Assembly: GCA_027575805.1 (NCBI GenBank)
Contig: JANBPU010000175.1
Location: 1-33,332 of the forward strand
Origin: Mycoemilia scoparia
Taxonomy: Eukaryota; Kickxellomycota; Kickxellomycetes; Kickxellales; Kickxellaceae
DNA: 33,332 bases
Direction: 5' to 3'
A program made the position numbers and the translations under genes. Below, one piece after another: positions 19,631 to 32,100 of this stretch. The notes beneath the pieces were generated by a model. The model saw only the letters and a list, made by a program, of their open reading frames with translations, made no database searches and was not told the DNA's origin. Every line of letters begins with the position of its first letter. Position 1 is the first letter of the stretch.

Positions 19631-19771
19631 TTGCAATGATTTGATTTCAATTTTGAAAAAATATATTTCGCTCATCTATAATCTTTAAAGTTAAAGTTGG
19701 TATTAAAACAAACCACATATTAAAACTAAAAATAAGCGAAAAATGTTCAGAATTTAGAGGTAGTAAACACG

Positions 19772-19892
19772 TATGGGTGATAATTTTTGAAGGGCACTCC
19801 TTGGTTATCATTTATTATAGGGGCAATCCCAGCAATGCAGGTGGCCACAGTTTATTAGCAGATGGCCAACCTTCAAAAATAATCGCCCATAT
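19772..19892. mobile_element. Family A repeat, copy 4, at the 3' end of the Sec7-domain gene
   Basis: TATGGGTGATAATTTTTGAA to CCTTCAAAAATAATCGCCCATAT, about 121 bp, with interior ATTATAGGGGCAATCCCAGC. It ends 14 bases before the stop codon of the minus-strand gene at 19906, so it lies in that gene's 3' UTR or terminator. Confidence 0.75.
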
Positions 19893-19905
19893 AGCAATGA
19901 ATGTA

Positions 19906-22900
19906 CTACCGCCCACATCTCAAGACAGTGCCTACTAGAACATCACCAGACAACCCAGTGTGGACAGAATTAGAGTTAGCATATCCAGATTCAAAGGTTG
20001 GCTGCAGGATGGGGGATCTGTTTCCAGAAGCATTCGAGTTGGCCATCTGACTAGCAGCATTATTCTTTTCTGATGCCTGCTGCAATGCATTTGTGATGTA
20101 TTCGGCGTATGCGGCAGTCGCTTTGGCTGAGTCATAGCTAGGAGAAAGAGAAGGGTTTGTTTCATACATAGGGAATCGATGGTGGTGCTCGTCAGATAAT
20201 GTAGTGGTATTAGTACCTAAAGCATCATGGAAGGCCGAAGCCCATATAGATTTGGATGCATCAGAGTCGAATCCAAACACATTTCTGCTCTTGCTAATGG
20301 CTGGTGTAGAGCTGCCTGAAGAGGCGTTGTTGTTGGCTCCCGATTTTGGCTTAGCCCAGGATACCTGAAGGGTATGCATCATAAATTCACCTTCGACAAG
20401 CATTGTACGTGCAGGAATTGGTGAGTAGCACCTTGCGTTTTTACCATATCCAATAAACTGCAGTGTGACCTGGCCAGGAGACTTTGGCACAATGATGAAG
20501 CTATTTGCTGATCCACCATTAAACTGGAGAATTTGGCTAGGTAATATTTCTATGACCTGCTGCTGTTCAGAGCTAGCAGCAGCACTAGGTGCTCCTGTTA
20601 CATCTATAGAGGAAACTGCAGCATTGCCATAAACCGTGTTGCGTTTGAAAGGGTGATTCACAAAGCTTTGTTGGGCAGCAGTCAACGAGGGGGAGAGCAG
20701 TCCACCAGGGCCAGGAGATGACTGTGCTGGCTGTGTGCAGACACGGACCCCAATGAGGAAATGCGGGTCAGGTTTTGGTAGCTTGATTGTCACACGGATA
20801 TAGTATGGAGAAGCCACGTTAAGCTTTCCTGGAATACGGTCGCTAGATGGGTTAACCAAAATACCATCCTTATGCCCAGGATCGCTGTAAACCTCTTCTA
20901 TTTCGCTTTGTATGTCACTCTCGGACAGACCAACGCCATACATGTCATTCTTATCACGTACCCATCCAATATCAAACTCGGGGGATACATTGTGCCCATA
21001 GAATATTTCGCTTAGTCCAAACCGGTGTACACTTTCCCAGATAGATGCCAGCTCTTCTGTGGGTGCCTCCATCATTGTCATTACTCGCTGCTGGTCACGC
21101 TTCCTTAAGACACTCTCCTTCCGCGAGCCCTGGGCTTGATCACCAACTACTGGGACACGGAAGTTGGAGACAAAGTCACGGAACTCGCGTTCAGACGCTG
21201 CCAAGTCATCATAGTACGCTTTTTGTGTACGTGATATATTGACAATTAAGAACACAAGCCTTGAGGCGACATCTTTGTTATCAGGTACCCATATTGGCTC
21301 ATTAGAAACAAGCGAGTTGAGGGCTTCTAGCAAACTACTGTGGGTATCCAACTTCCTGTCTTTGCGACCAGAGCGTTTCTTAAAAACTCCCCCGGATGAG
21401 GATGAGTGTGAGGATGGTGCTTGTGTACTTCGGTACGGACCAGAATGATATTGTCGGTTTTTTTCGTACCAGTGTTCGGAAAATTCTTGAAGCATTGCAT
21501 TGGCCGCTCCAGACTTGAGTGGCAGGTTGGTATGAAGTAAAACTACACGCAGTGCTTCTAAAAGGGGCAAGCCATGAAGCTGACACCTTTCCAAGAAGGA
21601 TCTCCAAATTGCCTTGTGATATTGCTTCTCCTCGTGTAGCTCCTCCTTGCTCACTGCTTTTGGAAGGTGTATTCCAACCAGCCCATAGCCCATGAAATTT
21701 GCTAACTGGAGGCGATCAAGAAGAACGCACCTGTGCAAGAAGGCGGCTACTTTCTCTGCTGCAGGTTGAACCAGCTTTCTCTTAATGAGGTATAGTATCG
21801 CGTCGTTGGGATTGTGGGAAAACATCTCACACCCTTTTCTAAGGGTCTTTTCTTGCTTGCTTAGGCGGAGCTCATGCTGTTCCTCTGTTTCTCCTTGTCT
21901 ATATGATGCACCAGCACGTATGAGGGAAAGGTTTACCATGTCATGCTTCAGGGGAATAATGACTTGAACTCTGAATCTCATGTCTGGAAGCAAATCGCTT
22001 AGCTCTGTACTGGGAGGAAGCAACCTTTGTCCATGGGCGCGTTGTAAAGTGCGAGCCCCTGGTTGTGCTGAAGACTGTCTTGACACTATTAGTGTGTCAG
22101 AAAATAGAAATAGATAAGTGTCAGGCTGCATAGTAAGCGCAGAGAGCATCTTGAACGCCGGTCCATGAAGCAAAAGGCGTCGATATTGACCCATTTCACG
22201 AGGCATTGGATGAGGTTGTGTGCTGACTGTATACTTGAGCAAAGTCGTGCGCAAAGTCGACTTTCTGCGTCGTGCTGAGCGCCATCTTTTTAGATTAACT
22301 CTGTCCGTGCTTTCATTGTTGTCTGGGCCAACAAATTTGGGTCCACTATCTCCTTCATAATCGACCAACGAGTTGGACTTGTTTTTTGAGTCATATGCCT
22401 TTAGTTGGTCTATAAAATAATAAAACACAATGTTGACTTTACAATTAGCACTATTTACCATCAATATTTTGCTCTCTTGGTTCCAGGTTTTAAGACATAG
22501 AGCTGCTTACTTGGATCAACCATTTGCTGTGAAATATGACCAGATGGGTCTGTGCTCGCTTTAGAAGGATCTCCGATGAATCCCTTGATTTCTTCTGTGG
22601 GAGAGCTGATAATACCAGATGTATGCTTTTTTGCAGTAGGGTGAATAGGGAGGATTACTTTATGAAGCTGAGCCTGCGCTCCAAGAAGTTGATTTTGTAA
22701 ATGTAGTCGTGTACGTGCTGAATCACTGTGCTCGCGTGGTTGTGATGGCAATTGCTTCCTCACAGTAATTATCGGCTCGGGATTAGCTACGATATTTTCA
22801 TGTCTAACCCTGAGTGGGACTGGCGGAGGGAGCTCCGAGATCACAAGCATAGAGGCTTCTTTTTGCGATTTTGAAAATATTGATGCGGGCATACTGTGTC

Positions 22901-24587
22901 TGGAAATGCTGTCATTTTGCTGCTTGCTATAAATGTTGGAATTTGAAGGTAAACCTTGGAGCTTTGATCCATTGTGATTGTTAATAGGTATTGCCCTGTG
23001 AATTTTTGACCGCCTTGAAATGGGAAGACGCTGAGACTCGATATGCCTTGCAGCTCGCTCAAGCTCATTTGTGTACGATATCCTGCGAGTTTCTGGTATT
23101 CTAGATAGCTGTGAAAGTGAATTGGATCTCTTTGGTGCATCAAAAATATCAAATTCGCCTATGGGGGGAGTCGAAAACCCATCTTCAGTCTCAGTTTTGA
23201 GTTTTGCATCTGCTATGACTATTGCCCCGTTATCGGGAGTCAGCCTTATACTCTGTCGCCGCCCGACTGCTCTTAGTATGCTCAATCTGGCAGGCGATAT
23301 CGCTGCAAAGGAATCGCGGTTTGTAGCAATATTTAACTTCAAATTTCTTGTGGCGCTCCGTGGTCCGGCCAGAGGCCTTCTTGCTGGGGCTGCAGGGTCT
23401 CTAGCACGATAGACTCCGCGGCCAACAGACTGGGAAGCGGAATGGGCCCTGGAGATAGTGTTGCTGCTATGCACGCTCTCTTCAAGATGTGGATCAGTAC
23501 CTGATGTGGATGAGGCCATATTTTTGGGGATATGCATAGGTCTAATTGCAGAGGTTGGAGGGGGAGACTTGACCATTCCATCATCCCAGGTAGGCGAACG
23601 ACGTATTGTGGCTGCCCCCTCACTAAAATCTCGATAAGCATTCGAGTGCAATGCCAATTTTTCTGGATCATCTGTGTTATACCTTTTTGGCATTGATGGC
23701 GGCGCAGAGCTTATTCTGTCAGTGTTGTTATTTGTCCCTGATATACCAATTCTATTTCCACCATCATAGTCAGGCTTTTTGGGCGGAACTGGAGGTGGCT
23801 GTTGGCCATCGCCATCATGAAACTGAGCCAAGTCTTCTGTTGGTGTCGGTGGGTACCTTGTGTTTTTGGATTCATACCGCTGTGTAATTTGTTCATCTAA
23901 AAGAGCCAGCATATCTTGATCAATATCTCCAACGGTTGAGACTCTGCATGCTTCCGTCAATAGATTTTTAATCCAAATTTGGAATGTGCGGCTCCTATCA
24001 GCCCTATCAAGATCTGGTTTATTGGGGTGTTTTGTGTTCTCAGGCCGACCTTGACCCGTATGCGGCTCCTCCGTTCCCTTTTTGTCTTTTGAATCAATAG
24101 GAAAATACCCATCAAATGACACTGTAGGGGTCATGGTCCCAGACTCTCTGTTTGGCACCAGCGAAAACTGCTGGATGTATGGGCTTAATACGGGTCTTCC
24201 TATGCTGTGCTTTGATGACCCAGGTGGCAGAAGTGTTGGTATTGAGTCTTTTTCATTACCAACAAATGTATGGTAGAACTCCGTCGTAAGCCTTGCCACT
24301 AGGGCATCCAGAGGAGAAAGAACTATACCGGTATCAAAAAGCTGGGGTCCATACCCGGAGTCTGTTTCTGTGTCATAAATATCTAGCCCGCCAAAGGAAA
24401 ATGCTCTTTTGTGAAAACCCTTACTACTTCGCGAACCCCCCTCTATCCAATTAGTCTCATCACCTACTTCAGCAGCTGGAGCAATGCTCGGCGGCCTTTC
24501 TGTGTCTTTGGAGGAAAACAGGTGTGATGGTATTGTATTGTAAAGACTCTCACCGTCAAGCTCTAGAGGCAGGTCATTTCGGAGCAT
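19906..24587 (-). CDS. Large PH plus Sec7-domain protein with altered catalytic motifs (2 exons, 1526 aa)
   Basis: Sec7 proteins are exchange factors for Arf GTPases at Golgi or plasma membranes. Exon 1 is 24587-22511 and exon 2 is 22409-19906; intron 22410-22510 (GTAAGC...TTATAG) joins MVDP|N to QLKAYDS in frame. An ATG at 24647 would add a hydrophobic 20-residue lead. Residues 1-690 are low-complexity, with a proline motif QPPPVPPKKP (about 260). PH-like strands follow (QYRRLLLHGPAFKML ... TYLFLFSDTLIVSR, about 766-850). A Sec7-like fold follows (about 884-1110: KGCEMFSHNPNDAILYLIKR, VAAFLHRC, LLEALRVVLLHTNLPL, AMLQEFSEHWYEKN). The FRLPGE motif with the glutamic finger reads TNLPLK, and LNTDLHN is not recognisable, so exchange activity is doubtful. 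A beta-rich segment follows (about 1160-1380: PYYIRVTIKLPKPDPHF, FIIVPKSPGQVTLQFIGYG). Confidence 0.8.
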
Positions 24588-24870
24588 TGTGAATGTATAC
24601 ACAAAAAATATAGTAAATATTATAAAGCTCTTTGATTTAAAAGACAAAAACCAAACTAAGCATGCTACTCTAGCTACATTTAAAACTTGTTTAATTTGGA
24701 CTATTGTACGCTAATCACCACATTCAACTGTGGTAGTTTGAAAACAAAAAACATGAGGCAAAGCACTGTTGGCACTGTGGTCACGGTCTGGTAATGCAAG
24801 GACCCACCACACACTCACACACGTATGAATTTGATTTTAATGACGTGAGAGCAGTCTTGGGCTAAGCTAT

Positions 24871-26736
24871 TTACCACTTCACACCCAGACCATTTGTGGC
24901 CTGTTGTACTGCATGATAGCTGGTAAACAGTACCTTTTTGGGCCATGGCTGGTCTATACCTTGGGGAAGCCAGTTAGAGAGAACTTCTGCTAGAGCCAGA
25001 TTTTCTTCTGGCGTCTGGCATGGCTCGCTTGCTTTGTATGTGTTTTCAACAGAATTTGCCCATTCTTTAAGGGACTTTGGGCTGGTTTCTGGTGGACGAA
25101 GCTGCCCACCCCCATTTCCACACGCTCCAGGACACGCCGCTACCTCTACGTAATCGTAGCTGCATCTGCCTGTTTTAAGTTTGCGCACCATGTTCTGGAG
25201 ATGCCTGAACCCGTAAACAGTCGCAAATCTTAGCAGCTGTTCTCCAGTTTGTGGGTGGCTAAGTGTGATTTCTTGGTGGTCTGGGTGATTACGGACTAGT
25301 GTGCGCTTCAAACCAGACCCAGCTGGATTGGCAATGCTGTCTGCAGGTATAGTCATCCCGAATAAAGCACTCGCAGCATAGGACATAACATATTCTAGGT
25401 ACCCACCGGCAGACGATCCTGCGCTTCGGGCTAGGTTTAGATCACCCTGGCCGCAAAACTTGGTAAAGCTAAAGAGAATTAGGATGATATATTAATATAT
25501 ATATACTATGTGTGGTATGCCTATATGCATTTAGATATGAAGGGATACCTGCCCGTCAAATGACTGCTCATCTAGATCTTGTACAGAGCTCCCTGCTTCT
25601 ACAATCATACGCTCGATCTCACCAGTTGTAATCACACAATCAACGTCCCTTGTACGATACATGTCGTTGTAAAAGTCGCTGCGAGAAGCCTCAAGCTTCT
25701 TATCGTAGCATGGCATAACTGACACATGGTATATCTTATCGGGGCTACAAAAGACTCACGCTATTAGTAGTAGAAAATCCTGTAGATTCCACGTTATGTA
25801 CAACCATTTGGTAGCTTTTACTTAATCAGGCGCAATTCATACCTGCAACCCAAAGACTGGGCCAAATACGTCTTTACCAGTACTCCCATTATTTGCTGTG
25901 GAGACTTTACTTTGCTGATGTATGGAAGGATCTCTGGATGCGTCTTTTCAGCATAGCAGATCCACCCAGGGCACCAAGAAGACAGTATTGGAAACGTCTG
26001 CTCGCTCAGCGATCCAACCTGTCTATTTCTATACAAGTCTACAAACTCTTTTGCCGAAGCCATCAGAGAAAGATCGCGGCTAAATGCGGAATCAAATACG
26101 AAATCAACCCCTGCTGTTTTTAAAAATTTTGCCAATCTCATTCCGGCTTTTGTAGTAGTCAGATTGTATTTCCTTGCAATAGATGCTCTTGTCTGAGGCG
26201 AAATCGTGACGACAACTGTTCGCAAGTCGGAATTTCGTTGTTCCTATTATACTCGCAAGATATCCATCCCAAGATAAGCGTGTATCTAAACAACATGCTT
26301 TAATGTACCTCCAACAACCCTGCAAATAAATACATACCCTTTTTGCTAACACATTTGCTTTTAGCACTGATATCAGTTCCTCGTGTGACTGCATGGCAAT
26401 TAATATTGTTTCTGCTGAAGTTACGCAGCCACTACAAGCCAAACAGTCATTAAGAGTCACCTGGGCCTCTTCAAGTTTTGTTGCTGAGCCCTCCTTTGTA
26501 ACTTCGTAATATCCACCATCGCTACCAATTTCGACAGTCGACTTAGAAAAATAACATCAAAAACAGACCAGCATTTGTGGTATGGGCTTAAAAGAAATCA
26601 AGAATGAAAGTGCGTATATTTCTGGATTTACCTTAGTTGCACTTGTTTTTTTGACTTCTACAGGCTTTATACATTCCTGTGAAGGTGCGATAAAGTCGTT
26701 CAGATCTGTGAGCCTTACTCCCCCAGAAAACGACAT
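24871..26736 (-). CDS. NAR1: Cytosolic Fe-S cluster assembly factor Nar1/IOP1 (5 exons, 497 aa)
   Basis: Iron-only-hydrogenase-like protein of the CIA pathway that hands Fe-S clusters to the late targeting complex; not a hydrogenase. Exons: 26736-26632, 26541-26338, 26243-25843, 25744-25549, 25458-24871, all in frame, giving 497 aa (yeast 491). All eight expected cysteines are present: N-terminal cluster C22 plus C68-x2-C71-x2-C74 (NDCLACSGC), and the H-cluster-like set C194 (SSWCPGW), C249 (VMPCYDKK), C411 and C415 ([11 protein letters not shown]). Other signatures are [32 protein letters not shown] and [11 protein letters not shown]. To keep frame, intron 4 must end at ACCAAG (25459); a better-looking CTTTAG ten bases earlier breaks frame. 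It ends 283 bp upstream of the start of the Sec7-domain gene, on the same strand. Confidence 0.95.
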
Positions 26737-26891
26737 TTTATGCTTTTACTAAATTATATGAATTCGAATATAGGTTTTTGAATAAGCTACCCTAAATAAG
26801 CCTCAGTGTAGATTTATTTTATTGGCGAATTAAAAGAAGCAAGCCTTGACCAACTACTTCGCTTTCATATTTATAAGCTAACATGCATGTT

Positions 26892-26999
26892 TATGGGTAG
26901 TTATTTTTGAAGGGTGATCATTTGCTAACAGATGGTGATCTCATATTTAGCCGGGATTGCCCCTATAACCATTCTCACTTCAAAAATTATCACCCATAT
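26892..26999. mobile_element. Family A repeat, copy 5
   Basis: TATGGGTAGTTATTTTTGAA to TTCAAAAATTATCACCCATAT, about 108 bp, with the interior in inverse orientation (GATTGCCCCTATAACC). It lies 156 bp upstream of the NAR1 start. Confidence 0.75.
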
Positions 27000-27061
27000 C
27001 TTCAATGCTGAACTCAACACAGTGCTTGATAAATGAGTCTTATTGGCACAATGACGACATA

Positions 27062-27182
27062 ATGTGGGTTATGATTTTGAAGTATACCTTCTCGTGTCCA
27101 ATGACTATAGAGGCAATCACAACGAAATGAATGCCCAGCTTTACTAGTAAACATTCCCCCTTCAAAAATGATCTCCCTTATA
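27062..27182. mobile_element. Family A repeat, copy 6
   Basis: ATGTGGGTTATGATTTTGAAG to CCTTCAAAAATGATCTCCCTTATA, with interior CCAATGACTATAGAGGCAATC and CAGCTTTACTAGTAAACATT, the latter matching copy 1 closely. Confidence 0.7.
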
Positions 27183-27231
27183 CACACATCATTGCAAGGA
27201 ATGTCAGCAAGCCCAGGCAGTTGAAAGAATA

Positions 27232-27392
27232 TATGGCTAGTTCTCCATCAATTGGAAACGGACAAGTGTGCTCATACATTCCCCGCAAATCGGCCCATAG
27301 CCCACATACACTTTGGCTAGAGCCTGCCAGATTATTGGCTATTACCCAGGGTATCATTCTGGTACACCTTCAAAAGAGATTCTGACATATCG
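27232..27392 (+). repeat. Repeat family R2, copy 3
   Basis: ATATGGCTAGTTCTCCATCA through ACAAGTGTGCTCATACATTC and CAAATCGGCCCATAGCCCAC to AAGAGATTCTGACATAT. Very close to copy 2. It starts about 50 bp after family A copy 6, echoing the A-R2 adjacency at 14782-15055. Confidence 0.8.
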
Positions 27393-29126
27393 GTTGCCAA
27401 CTGGTCAAAGCATTTCAAAGAGTAATAAAAGAGTCTCTCTCAAAAGACCAATTTCCAAATTTAGGTTTGAGCAATGGACCACTTTTTTTGCTAGTCTACA
27501 CATGAATTTATCTTTTGGAATTGCCATTACCCGGGTTTTATCTTAAGATTTCCAAAAAATACGGGTAGTGCAAGCTGATGGGCATACTTTACCCAAAATT
27601 CTCAGATTTGCCTTGTTTAGGTGAGAAAAAGATAAGGTAGGTCGATTTGTGGCTTTGTGTAAATCCAACGGAGTTGGCTTATACTATTCTTTGATGAAAA
27701 AACGCTGATGAGCACTCATGCCCGCAAAAGAAAGCGTTCCCCCGATATATTAATAGCTGGTGATGTTTTGTCTCTTGGTTTTAAATGTAGATTATCTGAA
27801 TAAACTATTCTTAGAAGTGGGCTATTATATAATAATGTGGCATAGTTTGGGAAGCTGTGGCACATCTTAAGAGTTTGTGTTTAAAACTATAAAAAACCAA
27901 TTTTTACAAAGCCTATAAAAATAAGGGTTCGTTGCTGAAAGTGCAAGCTAGAAGGACAAGCCACCACAGCGCGGACAAGCTGATGCCCAAATGCACAAAA
28001 CCTGCTTCTGGGATACCAATGAGAACAGGAGCAACATGCAGTCCGCTACAAACCTTGAAAAGAGAGAACCAGGCTATTCTTTGGCCACCAAGTTCCGAGG
28101 GTGAGATCCCGCAGACTGAGGTTTATGCAGTGGCTGCCATGAATAGCAGGTTCTACCCTTTCAGAGAGCGGACGCCTTTCGGCACAGTGGTTTATAATAG
28201 TAGCAATGAAAGGGATTTTCATGCCTTGAGGTTATTTTTAGCAACAGCAGGACACAGTTAAAAGTAGCCTGAGACTTTGCATACACAAGGCAACGTAAAA
28301 ATGCCAACGATCTGGTTTGAGTGACGTTTGTCAAGGATGGCTTCATTCATTCCATGAAGCAGCACCTGACAATCGCTACTAAGGCCACAGCTTGGTTCAT
28401 TCGTGCTGACCTACTGAAATTGTACTTGTGGTTGCCAGTTTGAGGCATCAGCTCATATACACCATGGCAACTTGATGGCGCAGTGCATGGCGGGCCTATT
28501 GGCTGAAGCGAGGGCGTAGCCTATTAGTGACCATAGTGAGAATGGGCTTGCACTACAAATATGCTGGGCTTCCTGCCGCCCTTCGATTTTATTTACTGGT
28601 TCACCAGCTTTCTCTTTCCATCCCCTCATCCTTTTGCTTTCCATATTTTGCTGTCTACCCTTTGACGATTAACAGTAGCATTCTATTGTATTATTAGGGC
28701 GCTTTTACACCCTTACACTTTCTTGAGTTATATACATATTTATATATTTGCACAAAGGCTCCTTATCGCCTATTTTGTTTGTGAGGGCGGGTGTATATCT
28801 GCGTATATCCACATTCATACATACCTAGTTCTTAATTCAGCTAGGCTTAAGTGTATTACAGTTACGTCCAAATTCAAACAAGAGCCTCAAGGCGGGTCCA
28901 CTTCATTGAGCACTCGCTGACGAAAACTCTAGCATTTGCAAGAATAAAAGGTAAGGCTTGTGGTCATACTTTTCCTTTGTCTGTGTGGCAATTATATTGT
29001 CTCATTTATGCTGAATGAGCTTGCTTTCATGCTGGCTATTTCTTATATATAGAGCAACAGCTTTCTCCTTTCACCACACACGCATACATACACAAGCAAG
29101 CAGTTTGTTCGGAATTTCATTCAATA
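27393..29126. promoter_or_regulatory. Long upstream region of the MYB-zinc-finger gene
   Basis: No convincing gene. The part 27930-28560 is less AT-rich than its surroundings; its 109-codon ORF (27932-28261) shows no family resemblance. An inverted CCAAT box (CCTATTGGCTG, about 28496-28506) and a pyrimidine-rich stretch follow. This probably contains the promoter and the 5' leader of the gene at 29127. Confidence 0.4.
28951..29052 (+). promoter_or_regulatory. Possible 5'-UTR intron or TATA region before the MYB gene
   Basis: AAAAG|GTAAGG at 28951 and TATATATAG at 29044-29052 could be donor and acceptor of a 102-bp leader intron, which is the size typical of this window. The same TATATATA run, 75 bases before the ATG, could instead be a TATA box. 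The two readings exclude each other. Confidence 0.35.
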
Positions 29127-32100
29127 ATGACCTCGAATGCCTCAATCGACATGCAGGGCATCTCGCTGTCGCAGCTAAGAGCGACAGTCAATAACCAGGG
29201 TCCCGATGAAGATGAACACTACGAGCTAAAAGAAACACGGCACCCCAACAAGTCCCACAGAAAATTTAGAGATGAATCTTCTACCACACCTGGTATTGCT
29301 TCAAACACTGGAACTGCTAGTATTGGCAACATAGATACAGCATTGATCCAGACACCAGCCCGCCAGGCCAAGGATGCTGCTATAAGAGCACTTAAGGACT
29401 TACAGCTTAAGCACTTAGGCGGTGCCGATATTAGTAGCTATATCAATGATGCAGAGGCATCAATAGACGATACAGATCAAAACACACCATTTCCAAAGGT
29501 TCGAGCAGCCTGGACTCGCGAGGAAGATAGACTTCTTATTCTCGGCGTTAAGGTATACGGCCCAAATACTGAGTCATGGCCCAAAATCGCTACTCTTGTT
29601 CCAGGACGAACAAACAAGTCATGCCGCAAGCGCTGGTTTCACTCACTTGACCCAACACTTCATAAAGGGCCATGGACCGCCGAAGAGGACCGACTTCTTC
29701 GCGAGCGTGTGGCAAAACATCCTGGGCAGTGGTCTCGGGTAGCAGAAGGGATACAGGGACGTACTGACGATCAGTGCGCAAAAAGATGGCGCGAAAGCCT
29801 TGATCCAGAGATTGACCGAACAAAGTGGAGACCAGAGGAAGACCAGCTTCTTCTAGAGAAGTATAGCGAGTTTGGGACGCAGTGGCAAAAAATCGCAACA
29901 TTTTTCAAGGGAAGGCCAGGTCTCCATTGCCGCAACCGCTGGAGAAAAATACAAAGAATGATAAAACAGCAAGGGAAAACCGACAATATTCAGGGGAATA
30001 CCACTCAACATGGTGGGGCACACAAAGATGCACAGAGTGTTGTAGGGTCTAATCCATCCCAAGGAAACCAAGACGGTCAGGGGTCGCGGCCGCAAAGTCT
30101 TGTCGCTGCCCCTCACGAAAGCACGCTGCCCATCGATTCGCAAGCCTCATATGTTGATAACCAAATTGGTGGCGTATCTTCAGAGGATTTTTACCAAAAT
30201 GATACATCTACCATCCAAAGCTCTCTCAACTACCTCAATGCTAACGCTGGTCACGCGCTTTCCCATGCCCAGATTGTGACGAGTGCACCTGCATCTAACC
30301 AAAATGTAATGAATTCTATGCCACAATACTATAGCATGGGTGATCAGGAAAGCGACTATAACGCATCATACACATCTGCAGGCCAGCAGACAATGCTTAA
30401 TGATGGAAATTTACAGTCACAAACTACCATTCCTTCGTGTGGCTTTTCTGGGAATAGTGTATCAACACCAGGAACAAATGCTGCTAAGCGAACTTCTTCA
30501 GCTCTTTTCACTCCGACCGAAGAACAGAGACGCAGGCTACGGCAACTTGGCCTAAAACTGTATGGGTGCTCGGCTGCGAAAGACGAATGCTTTGAGACAT
30601 TTTCTGATGTTGTTAGTCTGAACACGCACATTAAGTTTTGTCACCCAACAGTTGCACAAATGATTCCATCTCTTGGTGGAGCAACTGGGTTACAAACGCC
30701 TGGTGGCCTACCAAAGAGCAAGGACGCGGTTATAAAGCCATATAAATGTGCAATGCCGGGGTGCGAACGTGTCTATAAGAATGTTAATGGTCTTGAGTAT
30801 CATATCTTCCATTCAAAGAGAGCAAGTAGCCATTTAAACCCAGAGACCTACCAAATGGCTCTTCAAGAAATGCAGAACCAGCATGGGAAGCATCATATTG
30901 ATGGTAGTTCTTTAGGTCTATCAACATTCAGCCAGCTGGCCCCAAAACCAGAAAGCTCGATGTCTGGACAATCGTATATGGTCTTGCCGGGTGGATCAGA
31001 CAACTCACATATGGCCGGAGGAAACAGAGTAAACCCATTTTTGCGGTGCACCAACCCGGAATGCTCATTTACCTGCACATCTGGCGAAGAATATAAAGCA
31101 CACATATCGGAAGCCCACATAAGACCAATAAAGCGTGCAGTCAAGCCATCATCTCGCACCAAAGGCGGTGAGCATGCTTTCAAGGGAGCGACAAGGACTA
31201 TTGGTGGCCCTAGCAGTAGCTCTATGAGCAAGAATCACCCTGTACTTCCAAATCTACCTACAAATCCGGGATTCTTTATTCCACCAGATCCATCGTTCAT
31301 GTCCGCCCCAGCAATTCTCCCTGGAAAAGTGCCAAATGATTATTCTAGTGGAGGCTCATACTTTTCTGCAGTTCCACTTCAAGGGAAGACATTTACAAAT
31401 AATGGGCAAATGTATCAGGGTAACCCCAGTGCCGCTTCCATTCGCAACTTTGACCTGCCAGGTTCTGCCACCTCTATTGAGTTCTTCCAACAAAATCCAC
31501 AGGAGATGACCTCCCAGCATTTAGATATCCTAGCTTCTCTGATGAGTCATGAAGAGCAGGCTAATGGGCACCAGAATCTTTACCTGCCAAACAACAACAT
31601 ATATTCACTACCAAAGTCGAACAGTGATATCGACGTGTCTTCAAAAGAGCTAGCCAAGGGCAAACAGAGCGGCGACAATATGAAACAAAGCATTTTGGGA
31701 GGCAGAGCTAATGTGATTACTTCATCCACAGCATCGCATTCCAGCACCTCTCTGGTTGTTGATGGTGAAGGCCGTGATGTTATTGACATGTTGTCGCTAG
31801 CAACAGTACCTCCCGGTCAATCCCAAAGCAACAACACGAGTGGTGGTGTTAATGCATTCCACCAATCTCAAATCGGTGCACACCAAAATACACCGTCCAA
31901 AGAAAGCATTCAATTCTCTGGTTCTCAAATCGCACAAAGTTTGTATCCAAGCTACTTCATGTCGTCAGAAAACATCTCTGGCATTCACAAGGATCAGCAG
32001 CAGTCAACCCCAAACACACCACATACATCGTTGGGCGATATGACCTCCAGAATCAACTATAATGCTTTATTACAAAGACAGTATGCGGAGGCTCCAGCGC

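Noticed and set aside
24588..24647. Upstream ATG of the Sec7-domain protein, giving a membrane-like lead
   Set aside because: A signal or anchor does not fit a cytosolic PH/Sec7 protein; the stretch is probably leader.
27932..28261. 109-codon ORF upstream of the MYB gene
   Set aside because: No recognisable domain and no conserved neighbour; more likely leader or promoter sequence.
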